IMG/VR virus record: IMGVR_UViG_3300021335_000009
Span: 1-64,000 of that record
Direction: 5' to 3' (one strand)
DNA: 64,000 nt
From: a virus
Part shown: positions 1 to 7,222 of the stretch, in pieces
Layout: each line of letters opens with the position of its first letter
Numbering within the stretch: position 1 is the stretch's first letter
Translations under genes and position numbers: made by a program
The notes under the pieces: model-generated
The model's database searches: none
What the model was told of the DNA's origin: nothing
What the model saw: the letters and a program-made list of their open reading frames with translations, nothing else

Positions 1-112
1 TTCTGTTTTTATAAAAATGCTTAAATGTGGCGCGAGCTGTTAAAATGCCAATAGGCATCCATCCGTAATCTAACAGCAGCGTTGTGCGGTCATTGGGTTT
101 TGTTTTATTCAT
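1..112 (-). CDS. Partial HNH-endonuclease-like protein (5' end only)
   Basis: Only the first 37 codons are inside the window; the rest lies off the left edge. The peptide starts MNKTKPNDRT and continues with LLLDYGWMPIG and then ILTARATFKHFYKNR. The hydrophobic strand followed by a W-x-P-[IL] turn and a basic helix resembles the N-terminus of phage HNH nucleases, which precedes the zinc-binding and HNH residues. Those catalytic residues are not visible here, so the function is inferred. Its start overlaps the end of the upstream repeat gene by 8 nt, so the two are probably co-transcribed. Confidence 0.5.
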   Translation of the reverse strand, partial: MNKTKPNDRTTLLLDYGWMPIGILTARATFKHFYKNR

Positions 113-656
113 TTTTTAAAAAAATACAAGTTGAGTCACGAACATAAGAAAACCCATAGATTTTAGCGCTCCCATAAACCTTAGCATTCTCATAAACCTT
201 GGCATTCCCATAGATTTTAGCACTCCCATAAACCTTAGAATTTCCAGAGATCCAAGCTTGTTCAGAAACATTAGATTTTCCATAGATTTTAGTGCTCCCT
301 TGTATCCAAGCGTTTCCATAGGTCTTAGCCCACCCATAAACCCGAGCTCGTCCAGAAACACGAACGCTTCCATAAACCCGAGCTTTTCCAGAGACACGAG
401 CTTTTCCAGAGACCCGAGCATTTCCATAGACCCGAGCGTTCCCATAGACCCGAGCGTTCCCATAGACCCGAGCGTTCCCATAGACCCGAGCATTTACACA
501 AATCCAACAAAAACCTTCTTGAGAAAGATTTTTTTCGCTTTGCACAAAGCCTCCCAAATCTCCTTTTTTAATATCGCCGAAGTCTTTTAAAGCTTCGATT
601 CTGTAAAGAGTTTTGTTTCTTATAGTTCTTGTTTCGTTTGTCAGTTTGTATTTCAT
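105..656 (-). CDS. Hexapeptide-repeat (beta-helix) phage protein, copy 3
   Basis: 183 residues. The N-terminal 50 residues form a conserved cap (MKYKLTNETRT, then LYRIEALKDFG, then KGDLGGFVQSEKNLS). The rest is about twenty A-x-[VI]-x-G-x hexads such as ARVYGN and ARVSGK, the pattern of a parallel beta-helix (YdcK/hexapeptide type). This cap-plus-hexad layout is common among uncharacterised phage proteins; the role is unknown, possibly a surface or fibre-like component. It is the last of three tandem paralogues; four identical ARVYGN hexads show recent repeat expansion. No ribosome binding site is visible upstream. Confidence 0.8.
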   Translation of the reverse strand: MKYKLTNETRTIRNKTLYRIEALKDFGDIKKGDLGGFVQSEKNLSQEGFCWICVNARVYGNARVYGNARVYGNARVYGNARVSGKARVSGKARVYGSVRVSGRARVYGWAKTYGNAWIQGSTKIYGKSNVSEQAWISGNSKVYGSAKIYGNAKVYENAKVYGSAKIYGFSYVRDSTCIFLKNE

Positions 657-676
657 TTTTAAAATTATTTAGAAAC

Positions 677-1189
677 TCAAGCTTCGTCAAAAACTTCAGC
701 TTTGCCAGAAACGCAAGTTTTGTCGAAAACCCGAGCCTCGTCAAAAACACGAGCTTTGTCAAAAACACGAGCTTCGCCAGAAACCCAAGCCTCTCCATAA
801 ACCCAAGCTTCTCCATAAACACGAGCTTCGTTAAAAACCTCAGCTTTGCCATAAATCCATGCTTCGTCATAAACACGAGCTTCTCCATAAACCAAAGCTT
901 TGCCATAAATCTGAACTTTGTCATAAATCCGAGCTCTGTCAAAAACCTGAGCTTCTCCAAAAACCTTAGCTTTTTCATAAACCCAAGCTCTGCCATAAAC
1001 ACGGGCTTCTCCAAAAACACAAGCTTCGTCAAAAACCCAACAAGAACCCTCTTGAGAAAGGTTTTTTTCGCTTTGCACAAAGCCTCCCAAATCTCCCTTT
1101 TTAACATTGCCGAAGTCTTTTAAGGCTTCGATTCTGTAAAGAGTTTTGCCAACCACAGTTTTCGTTTCGTTTGTAAGTTTGTATTTCAT
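677..1189 (-). CDS. Hexapeptide-repeat (beta-helix) phage protein, copy 2
   Basis: 170 residues with the same N-terminal cap as its neighbours (MKYKLTNETKT, then KGDLGGFVQSEKNLS), followed by hexads of the form A-x-V-[FY]-[GD]-[EK]. It differs from copy 3 in being rich in Glu and Asp at the outward positions. It starts 8 nt after the stop of copy 1 and is probably translated from the same message. No catalytic residues can be recognised; a structural beta-helix is the only supported description. Confidence 0.8.
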   Translation of the reverse strand: MKYKLTNETKTVVGKTLYRIEALKDFGNVKKGDLGGFVQSEKNLSQEGSCWVFDEACVFGEARVYGRAWVYEKAKVFGEAQVFDRARIYDKVQIYGKALVYGEARVYDEAWIYGKAEVFNEARVYGEAWVYGEAWVSGEARVFDKARVFDEARVFDKTCVSGKAEVFDEA

Positions 1190-1197
1190 TTTTAAAA

Positions 1198-1920
1198 TTA
1201 TTTAGAAACCCAAGCTTCGCCAAAAACGTCAGCTTTGCCAGAAACACGATCTTTGCCAGCAACCCAAGCTTTGTCGAAAACCCGAACTTCTCCATAAACC
1301 TCAACTTCGTCAGAAACACGAGCTTCGTTAAAAACCTCAGCTTTGTCATAAACACGAGCTTCGTTAAAAACCTCAGCTTTGCCATAAATACAAGCTTTGC
1401 CATAAATACGAGCTTCTCCAAAAATACAAGCTTCGCCATAAATACAAGCTTCTCCAAAAACCCAAGCTTCGCCATAAATACGAGCTTTTGCACAAGCCAC
1501 AGCTTTGTCAGAAACCCAAGCTTTTCCAAAAACACAAGCCTCTCCATGAACCTCAGCTTCGCCAGAAACACGAGCTTCGCCAGAAACACGAGCTCTACCA
1601 GTAACCAGAGCTACTTCAAAAACATAAGCTTCGTTATAAATACGAGCTTCTCCATAAACACGAGCTTTGTCGAAAACCTTAGCTTTTTCATAAACCTCAG
1701 CTTTTTCATAAACCCAAGCTCCGCCAGAAACACGAGCTCCTTCAAAAACACAAGCTTCGTCATAAATCCAACAAAAACCCTCTTGAGAAAGGTTTTTTTC
1801 GCTTTGCACAAAGCCTCCCAAATCTCCTTTTTTAACGTTGCCGAAGTCTTTTAAAGCTTCGATTCTGTAAAGAGTTTTGTTTCTTATAGTTCTTGTTTCG
1901 CTTGTAAGTTTGTATTTCAT
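1198..1920 (-). CDS. Hexapeptide-repeat (beta-helix) phage protein, copy 1
   Basis: 240 residues from the MKYKL start, which is shared by all three paralogues; an in-frame ATG at 1938 would add six residues but sits inside the predicted promoter. The cap (LYRIEALKDFG, KGDLGGFVQSEKNLS) is followed by about thirty hexads, making it the longest of the three. A TTGACA box at 1950-1955 and a TA-rich -10 end a few bases before this ATG, suggesting a leaderless message for the three-gene unit. The function is unknown; a virion or surface beta-helix is inferred from the repeat. Confidence 0.8.
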   Translation of the reverse strand: MKYKLTSETRTIRNKTLYRIEALKDFGNVKKGDLGGFVQSEKNLSQEGFCWIYDEACVFEGARVSGGAWVYEKAEVYEKAKVFDKARVYGEARIYNEAYVFEVALVTGRARVSGEARVSGEAEVHGEACVFGKAWVSDKAVACAKARIYGEAWVFGEACIYGEACIFGEARIYGKACIYGKAEVFNEARVYDKAEVFNEARVSDEVEVYGEVRVFDKAWVAGKDRVSGKADVFGEAWVSK

Positions 1921-1923
1921 TTT

Positions 1924-1955
1924 TTTATAAAAAACCAAAAAACAACATCTGTCAA
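1924..1955 (-). promoter_or_regulatory. Sigma70-like promoter of the beta-helix operon
   Basis: On the minus strand TTGACA (1955-1950) is followed by a T-rich spacer and TTTTATAAAAAA (1932-1921) immediately before the ATG at 1920. The exact -10 register is uncertain (17-20 nt spacer). Transcription would start within a few bases of the start codon. Confidence 0.5.
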
Positions 1956-1961
1956 GAAAAA

Positions 1962-2035
1962 TGGACTACTAAGTGAATTCTGCCATCACATCTCTTGGGT
2001 TGCAACCAAGCGCATAACTTTTCTGCCATTAGTAG
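1962..2035 (-). tRNA. tRNA-Cys(GCA), atypical T arm
   Basis: The minus strand folds into a 7-bp acceptor (CTACTAA/TTAGTAG), a GCA/TGC D stem, and a 5-bp anticodon stem CTTGG/CCAAG around the loop TTGCAAC, which gives anticodon GCA. Discriminator U followed by encoded CCA fits tRNA-Cys. The T arm (GTGAT, loop GGCAGAA, TTCAC) has only four pairs and lacks the usual TTCRA loop, so ordinary scanners may miss it. It may be functional, degenerate or an RNA decoy. Confidence 0.6.
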
Positions 2036-2046
2036 CTTAAAAAAAA

Positions 2047-2121
2047 TGGTAGCCCATAAGAGACTCGAACTCTTTCCTCATCCTTGAAGGGGATGCGATC
2101 TACCTATAATACTAATGGGCC
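2047..2121 (-). tRNA. tRNA-Glu(TTC)
   Basis: The acceptor is GGCCCAT/ATGGGCT with encoded CCA. The anticodon stem CATCC/GGATG encloses CCTTCAA, giving UUC. The T arm has a good TTCGAGT loop. Position 33 is C rather than the near-universal U, and the D stem pairs poorly, so identity is supported but quality is below that of its neighbours. Confidence 0.7.
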
Positions 2122-2126
2122 TTAAA

Positions 2127-2201
2127 TGGGGGTTCCAGAGGCAATCGAAGCCTCAACTTGGGGTTACAAATCCCGTGTTTTGCCGCTTAAACTATAGAAC
2201 C
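2127..2201 (-). tRNA. tRNA-Thr(TGT)
   Basis: Acceptor GGTTCTA/TGGAACC, D stem GTTT/AAAC, T arm GAGGC-TTCGATT-GCCTC and encoded CCA. The loop TTTGTAA gives anticodon UGU. Two mismatches in the anticodon stem and discriminator C lower the certainty of the isotype. Confidence 0.7.
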
Positions 2202-2203
2202 AG

Positions 2204-2281
2204 TGGTGGAGAACGGTCGGAATCGAACCGACGACCTTCTGAGTGCAAATCAGACGCTCTACCAACGTGAGCTACGCCCCC
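2204..2281 (-). tRNA. tRNA-Ala(TGC)
   Basis: D stem GCTC/GAGC, anticodon stem TCTGA/TCAGA around TTTGCAC (anticodon UGC), and T arm GTCGG-TTCGATT-CCGAC. Acceptor GGGGGCG pairs with CGTTCTC using several G-U pairs. One extra C lies before ACCA, so the exact 3' end is uncertain. Confidence 0.85.
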
Positions 2282-2285
2282 AAAA

Positions 2286-2361
2286 TGGTGGAAACTCAGG
2301 GAATTGAACCCTAACCTCTTCGTCTTCAGCGAAGCGTGCAGACCTGCTACACTAAGTTTCC
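2286..2361 (-). tRNA. tRNA-Phe(GAA)
   Basis: Perfect acceptor GGAAACT/AGTTTCC, D stem GTGT/GCAC, anticodon stem CTTCG/CGAAG around CTGAAGA (anticodon GAA), T arm TAGGG-TTCAATT-CCCTG, discriminator A and encoded CCA. Confidence 0.92.
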
Positions 2362-2363
2362 AA

Positions 2364-2437
2364 TGGCATCGCAAGAAGGGCTTGAACCTTCACAAAGAGT
2401 TTTGGAGACTCTCGTGCTACCATTACACCATTGCGAT
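2364..2437 (-). tRNA. tRNA-Trp(CCA)
   Basis: Perfect acceptor ATCGCAA/TTGCGAT, anticodon stem AGAGT/ACTCT around CTCCAAA (anticodon CCA), T arm GAAGG-TTCAAGC-CCTTC, discriminator G and encoded CCA. It is the first tRNA in the direction of transcription. Confidence 0.92.
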
Positions 2438-2456
2438 ATATAAAACTAAAAAGAAC

Positions 2457-2483
2457 AAAAAACCCCAAGCTTTTGACTTGGGG
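2457..2483 (-). terminator. Rho-independent terminator or attenuator before the tRNA array
   Basis: On the minus strand CCCCAAG and CTTGGGG (2483-2477 with 2469-2463) form a 7-bp hairpin with a 7-nt loop, followed by six T. It lies after the 27-codon ORF and 20 nt before tRNA-Trp, so tRNA expression would require read-through or processing. Confidence 0.7.
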
Positions 2484-2511
2484 CTTAATATGATTAAAAC
2501 AAAAAAATAAA

Positions 2512-2595
2512 TCACCGTTTCAAAATATTGCACCCCAAACAGAAACTACATTCTGCTGTCGCTGTGGTGGCCCATTCTGTAAATAATTGATTCAT
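2512..2595 (-). CDS. 27-residue cysteine-cluster peptide upstream of the tRNAs
   Basis: ATG at 2595 to TGA at 2512 encodes a 27-residue peptide with Cys16, Cys19 and Cys22 (C-x2-C-x2-C). It is too short for usual gene calling, but its context supports it: TTGACT, 16 nt, TATAAT ends 7 nt before the ATG, and a terminator hairpin follows 29 nt after the stop. The message would be leaderless. It could be a small metal-binding peptide, a leader peptide controlling read-through into the tRNAs, or chance. I recognise no family. Confidence 0.45.
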   Translation of the reverse strand: MNQLFTEWATTATAECSFCLGCNILKR

Positions 2596-2602
2596 CGCTA
2601 AT

Positions 2603-2630
2603 ATTATACACGCAAAAATAAAAAAGTCAA
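2603..2630 (-). promoter_or_regulatory. Sigma70-like promoter for the tRNA leader
   Basis: Minus-strand TTGACT (2630-2625), 16-nt spacer, perfect TATAAT (2608-2603). The predicted start is at about 2596, next to the ATG at 2595. Confidence 0.75.
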
Positions 2631-2667
2631 CATTAAAAATCTAAAAAATCACAAACAAAACAAAAAG

Positions 2668-2673
2668 GTGTAA
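2668..2673 (+). promoter_or_regulatory. GTGTAA late-promoter candidate
   Basis: GTGTAA placed 14 nt before the ATG at 2682, preceded by an A-rich stretch and without a -35 box. It heads the leftward-most virion gene of the plus strand. Confidence 0.55.
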
Positions 2674-2681
2674 AAAAAAAT

Positions 2682-4502
2682 ATGGTTACGGCTTCGGATG
2701 AGAGTTATATAATTTTGCAAAATACTTTGTTAACAGGTATAACAAACTTGTCTTTTAGCTATTCCTCAAATCAAGAGGCGACTTATCTTTTGTCCAACAA
2801 AGGGATAAATAGAAAAATAAACAGTCCTCAAGTAATCGATTGTTCTATACGAAAAAAATATTTAGGAAAAGACTTTTTAAAAGACTTGACGGGTTTTGCA
2901 GGATTGTCTGGACAATTTATTTATGGCCAAAATGCTTTAGATTTTAACGATGCTGCTATTTCTAGCTATTCTATAGCAATGAAAACAAATCAATTGCCCG
3001 AAATAAATATTAATTTAAAAATTTTTGGCGATCTATCTCCTACCACAAATCTAAGAAAAGCAACAGCTTTTGCAGATAATGATAATTTAAATTTGGGGCA
3101 GGATTCTATTTTTTTTAATTTTTTAAATAAAAACTCAGCGATTGATGATTTTTCTTTTTCGGCTAATTTTCAAATAGAGCCGACTTACGAAATAGAGTCT
3201 ATAAAATCTTCCAAGGTAAAAATTTTGCCGCCTGTTTCTTATTCTACTTCTGCTTCTATAGAAATGACAGAGCAAGAATACGAAGATGTGACAGGTCTTT
3301 TGCAAAATGAAAATTACGATAGGCAAGTTTCTTTATCCTTTGTTGATTTACAAGCTATAGAAAACGTACAAACAATAGAGCAGGAGTATTTGTCTTTTAC
3401 TGGTAGCGGATTAGAAACAGGCGTTTATAATTTAGAGTTTGATACGGGATTTGCCAATTTAGACACGTTTTCTTTTTCTAAATTTGGATTAAGCTCTCAA
3501 AACATTTCTATAACTCCAAGAGACACTATTAAGCTTAGTGTTTCTTATGATGGATATGATTTGTCTTTGCCTACTGGCAGCGCAAGTTCTGTTTCTTCTT
3601 TTGAGCATCCTTCAAGTGTTGTAAGCGGTATTCAGTCTCAAGTAGACTCTGCGATTCAACATTTTAAAGATTCATATTTCGATATTCCTAAAATTACGGG
3701 AGAAGATTTTGAAAACACTGTTGAAGAAAGACTGTTGTTAGAAAACGAATCGTTCTTGCTTTTAGAGAATGGGGACAGATTTGTTGGAAATTTTGTTTAT
3801 TCTGAGTACGCCTTAACTGGAGCTGAATATTCTGATAGTGGGTATATTTTTGATTTTAATCAAAGGTCTGTTATCCAAAAAGAAGATTTCGAATCTTTTG
3901 AAACGGGGCAAACAAATCAAAATTTACATTTTTTAGCTATAGATGGATTTACTATACAGGATTTCGAAACAGAAATTACAGGACAATTTAACAACCAAAT
4001 TCACGACTTAAATCCATTAATATTTGAACAAGACTTCGAAACAGAGCTCCAAGGAACTACTTTTAAAAATATATATAATTTAAACGAAGCTATGCAAATA
4101 GAGAGCTTTGAAGCTGAAGCTTTAGGGCTTACCAATAAAAATTTATATTATTTAGGATCAGTCACACTTTCTGTTAATCCTCCTGATCCTGAGCCTGAGC
4201 CTATTGACAGCGGAAACTGGCAAGAAGAGTCTATAGAATACTTTCATATAAACTCAGCGCCAAGCGGGGTAGAAAAAACATTTATAACAAATTCTTCTCT
4301 AGAAAGCGGATTTGTAGATAATTTTAGCCCTACTTTAATAAGTATTACAGAAGAAGACGGAAGCACTTCTCAAAAATATTTTTTGACTAAAAATGTAGGG
4401 GGATCGGCTTCCGAAAATATTCCCTCTGGATTTCAAGAAGAAACTATTAACTACGTAGATAACTCTCAATTTATTGAAAAAATATTCTTAACAAAACAAT
4501 AA
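2682..4502 (+). CDS. Putative virion/tail protein with C-terminal repeats
   Basis: 606 residues, rich in Ser, Asn and beta-strand-forming segments. No known domain is recognised with certainty. Residues about 340-500 hold imperfect repeats built on a DFE-[ST]-E core followed by a TNxNLHxL-like segment, and the last 90 residues carry two related FITNSSL/FLTKQ-type units, suggesting a modular fibre or tail-tip structure. It begins 14 nt after a GTGTAA element and is followed by two further uncharacterised virion-type genes. The assignment to the virion rests on promoter class, composition and neighbours. Confidence 0.5.
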   Translation: MVTASDESYIILQNTLLTGITNLSFSYSSNQEATYLLSNKGINRKINSPQVIDCSIRKKYLGKDFLKDLTGFAGLSGQFIYGQNALDFNDAAISSYSIAMKTNQLPEININLKIFGDLSPTTNLRKATAFADNDNLNLGQDSIFFNFLNKNSAIDDFSFSANFQIEPTYEIESIKSSKVKILPPVSYSTSASIEMTEQEYEDVTGLLQNENYDRQVSLSFVDLQAIENVQTIEQEYLSFTGSGLETGVYNLEFDTGFANLDTFSFSKFGLSSQNISITPRDTIKLSVSYDGYDLSLPTGSASSVSSFEHPSSVVSGIQSQVDSAIQHFKDSYFDIPKITGEDFENTVEERLLLENESFLLLENGDRFVGNFVYSEYALTGAEYSDSGYIFDFNQRSVIQKEDFESFETGQTNQNLHFLAIDGFTIQDFETEITGQFNNQIHDLNPLIFEQDFETELQGTTFKNIYNLNEAMQIESFEAEALGLTNKNLYYLGSVTLSVNPPDPEPEPIDSGNWQEESIEYFHINSAPSGVEKTFITNSSLESGFVDNFSPTLISITEEDGSTSQKYFLTKNVGGSASENIPSGFQEETINYVDNSQFIEKIFLTKQ

Positions 4503-4504
4503 AA

Positions 4505-4510
4505 GTGTAA
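4505..4510 (+). promoter_or_regulatory. GTGTAA late-promoter candidate
   Basis: GTGTAA 14 nt before the ATG at 4519, directly after the stop of the preceding gene. Confidence 0.55.
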
Positions 4511-4518
4511 ACAAAATT

Positions 4519-5373
4519 ATGTCAGGCGGAACAATTTATAAAAAACAAGTAATAAGTGGAGCTCAACAAGGAACTGGAGACAACAGTTTGATCATTGGGC
4601 CAAAGCACGCTTACCAAGTGCCTTTTTCCTTTGGGGATAATTGGGAAGAAATTAACATCGGTGCATTTTTTAGTGTAGTAAGCGGAGATTCTCTTAATTC
4701 TGGATTTGGCGTTTCAAACAAAATTTCAGGAGGAACCACAAACGACACATTTACATGGATAGGAATTACAAAAAACGCACAAACAAAAACTCTTCCTTTG
4801 GATGCTGCCAATCAAGGATTTGTAGGGTATAAAGCCGATACTATTTATTTTACAAATTCAAGTGGTAGTCAACACAATAGTCACCATTGTTATGTTTTAA
4901 ACGATTCCAATAGTCAGGCGGAAATAGTGTCTTCTTATGGGGAGTCTGTATTATATGATACTTTTTTTGGTTATAACAATGGACTTATTAATACTAGAGG
5001 ATACACTGACGGAACAGATGGCCCACAAAATTCTGGAAATTTTTGTTCATATTTTGGAATTAAATATACTGTAAACAACAAAGGAGCCTCTAATCAATCT
5101 ATTTCAATAGCAATGTGTAAGCCTAGCGGGTGGTTTGGTAATTTGCACCCTCTTGATGATGAAAATTTTTATTCTAATCCTAGTTCAGTCGAATTAAGAA
5201 GTTTATTAGATGGGGACCAAACAGAAGTAGGCCTTTCCACTCATGGTTTTATTCAAAATGGGGCGGCTATTGATTTGCCAGATTCTTTTTTCTTTTATAA
5301 TGGTTTTGACGAAAGCGCTAACGAAAACGTAAGGCCAAGAATACATGCCTGGGCCGTTAAAAAAATTAGATAA
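4519..5373 (+). CDS. Uncharacterised virion-type protein
   Basis: 284 residues. The sequence is Gly-, Ser- and Asn-rich with alternating hydrophobic strands, typical of beta-rich phage adhesins or tail appendages, but no named domain is recognised. There is no signal peptide or membrane segment. It lies in a run of three plus-strand genes under GTGTAA elements and its stop directly abuts the ATG of the next gene at 5374, so both are probably translated from one message. A fibre or tip role is inference only. Confidence 0.5.
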   Translation: MSGGTIYKKQVISGAQQGTGDNSLIIGPKHAYQVPFSFGDNWEEINIGAFFSVVSGDSLNSGFGVSNKISGGTTNDTFTWIGITKNAQTKTLPLDAANQGFVGYKADTIYFTNSSGSQHNSHHCYVLNDSNSQAEIVSSYGESVLYDTFFGYNNGLINTRGYTDGTDGPQNSGNFCSYFGIKYTVNNKGASNQSISIAMCKPSGWFGNLHPLDDENFYSNPSSVELRSLLDGDQTEVGLSTHGFIQNGAAIDLPDSFFFYNGFDESANENVRPRIHAWAVKKIR

Positions 5374-6156
5374 ATGCCAACAGAAACACCCTTTAAAGCC
5401 TTGGGTCTCAAAAATGGGTTTCCAAATTACATATCTCAGGACGTAACAGATTATGACAGTTGGACGACGTTGAGCGGATGGAGTAAAACAAATCAACCAT
5501 CTACACAATCTGCACAATTAGCTAGCATTGAAGAATCAAGGCGACTAGCTATGCTATTATTTTGGAATTTAAGCGAAGTCACTGGAACATTAAATACGTC
5601 AAGCAATGAACATGGTGCATCTAGTTTAAATTCTTCAGGCATAACAGGTCAGCCAAAAAATAGAGTACACTTATCGTCTATTGCAAATTTTGCAGAAGAT
5701 GGCGACGAATATCCTACTCTTGGATCACATTCACAATTAGGAACATTTAGTAATGGTTTTAAAATAGCGGAGCTTTATAACAATTCTGTATTTGTTGGCT
5801 ATGGAGTTGATTATGGTTTTCAAGCTAGAACTGACGCTGCTGCTTATTTAATGAGAGTTGACTCTAGGGTGCAGTTACGTTCTTATTATTCATATACTGT
5901 GAACCAATATGAAGATAGAGCTTACGTAAATTTAACTATAAATAATAACACTTTTTATTTAGTTTGTACGGCAAGAGTATATACGCAGTCATGGCATTCT
6001 ACAGGAACTACAACTGTCAATAAAAATGCGGCTAATTTGTTAGCTGAAGGCACGGCAAGTAGGAAATTTCCACTAGAAAATGGTGAGTATGGTCCGCTTA
6101 CACAAGTAGCAACTTCTAAGGCTCAAATTAATTCTTTAAATTTTTACACTTATTGA
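5374..6156 (+). CDS. Uncharacterised virion-type protein
   Basis: 260 residues, starting at the base after the previous stop. The first 60 residues include a helical segment (SIEESRRLAMLLFWNL); the rest is predicted beta-rich with many Tyr and Ser. No catalytic motif or known domain is visible. Tight coupling to 4519-5373 suggests that the two products act together, perhaps as tail or fibre partners. It ends shortly before a TTGACA box at 6153-6158, after which the packaging cluster begins. Confidence 0.5.
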   Translation: MPTETPFKALGLKNGFPNYISQDVTDYDSWTTLSGWSKTNQPSTQSAQLASIEESRRLAMLLFWNLSEVTGTLNTSSNEHGASSLNSSGITGQPKNRVHLSSIANFAEDGDEYPTLGSHSQLGTFSNGFKIAELYNNSVFVGYGVDYGFQARTDAAAYLMRVDSRVQLRSYYSYTVNQYEDRAYVNLTINNNTFYLVCTARVYTQSWHSTGTTTVNKNAANLLAEGTASRKFPLENGEYGPLTQVATSKAQINSLNFYTY

Positions 6157-6224
6157 CAATTAAAATTTTTTTGGCTTAAGCATTGTTTAGATTTAAAAAA
6201 ATATATTTTATATTATTATAAAAT

Positions 6225-6551
6225 ATGACTAAATTTTGTTTTAATTGCGGACACAAACTAGAGTATAAATTCAGCCCTCCTAATTTTTGCCCTAATTGCG
6301 GCCAAGCTATCAATAATGAAAGTAATAAAGCTCAACCAAAACAAGATGCTTTAAGAGCCTCTGAAGGGTCTAGAACAGTATCTGAAGATTCAGAGGGGTA
6401 CACAGACGCCGATTACGTTCCAAAAATTTCAAAACTGCAATACGAGCTGGATGATTTTGGCGCAAGTATTCAACATACAATAGGGTCTCTTGGAGGCAAA
6501 TCAGCTCCAAAAACCCACAAAGCAAACATTAAAAATATAAATGATTTGTGA
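6225..6551 (+). CDS. Zinc-ribbon protein
   Basis: 108 residues. The N-terminus carries Cys5-x2-Cys8 and Cys22-x2-Cys25, each followed by Gly (FNCGH, PNCGQ), a classic zinc-ribbon knuckle pair. The remaining 80 residues are polar and probably disordered, with Ser/Glu repeats. Its stop overlaps the start of the sigma-like gene by one base (TGATG), so the proteins are translationally coupled. It may assist DNA or RNA polymerase binding, but no direct evidence shows this. An AT-rich TATTAT box lies 8 nt before the start. Confidence 0.6.
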   Translation: MTKFCFNCGHKLEYKFSPPNFCPNCGQAINNESNKAQPKQDALRASEGSRTVSEDSEGYTDADYVPKISKLQYELDDFGASIQHTIGSLGGKSAPKTHKANIKNINDL

Positions 6552-7222
6552 TGTATTCTTTTGAGGAAAAATTGCCTGAAATTGAAAAGGCTTTAGAGCG
6601 AAAAAGAATTAAATGGAACTTGGATGCTTTAAACTATATTGATTACGATGATATAAAACAAATCATAATGATCCACATTTATAAAAAGTGGCAATTATGG
6701 GATCAGTCTAAACCTATAGAACCTTGGCTAAGTAGAGTCGTTTCAAATCAATTTAAAAATCTACTAAGAAATCATTATGGCAATTATGCTAGACCTTGCT
6801 TAAGGTGTCCTTTTAATACAGGAGGAGGACATTGTTTAAAAACAAACAGCAAAAATCAAGACTCTTCTTGTGGTGAATATAAGCATTGGGAAAGTAAAAA
6901 AAAGATAGCATACAATATAAAATTAGCTGTCACAATGGAGCATCACTTTCATGAGCTTTTTGAAAAAAAAGACACTTTTCTTGATTTAGAAGGAGCTTCA
7001 AAAAAACTTTCAAAAGAAATAAAAAACGAATTAACGCCGAGACAGTTCAAGGCTTTTCAAATGCTTTTTATTGAAAACAAGACAGAAGAGCAAGTCGCCA
7101 AATATTTAGGTTTTAAAACTACCGAAAAAAAGAGATCCGCAGGCTACAAACAAATAAAAAATTTAAAAAAGATTTTTCAAGAGAAAGCTAAAGACTTAAT
7201 AAGAGAAAAAGACATTATATGA
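6551..7222 (+). CDS. RNA polymerase sigma-70-like factor with a zinc-knuckle insert
   Basis: 224 residues from the ATG at 6551; an overlapping GTG at 6548 is possible. Residues 30-75 resemble sigma region 2 (DYDDIKQIIMIHIYKKW, then WLSRVVSNQFKNLLRNH). Residues 80-110 hold C83-x2-C86, H94/C95 and C107, a probable zinc-binding insert not found in cellular sigma factors. Residues about 165-215 resemble region 4, with a helix-turn-helix (LTPRQFKAFQML, EEQVAKYLGF). It sits with the packaging genes and is a candidate for recognising the GTGTAA elements upstream of the virion genes. The alternative is a phage DNA-binding protein of sigma ancestry. Confidence 0.65.
   Translation: MYSFEEKLPEIEKALERKRIKWNLDALNYIDYDDIKQIIMIHIYKKWQLWDQSKPIEPWLSRVVSNQFKNLLRNHYGNYARPCLRCPFNTGGGHCLKTNSKNQDSSCGEYKHWESKKKIAYNIKLAVTMEHHFHELFEKKDTFLDLEGASKKLSKEIKNELTPRQFKAFQMLFIENKTEEQVAKYLGFKTTEKKRSAGYKQIKNLKKIFQEKAKDLIREKDII

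Noticed and set aside
2192-2374. 60-codon open frame across the tRNA array
   Set aside because: It runs through three tRNA genes and is a by-product of them.
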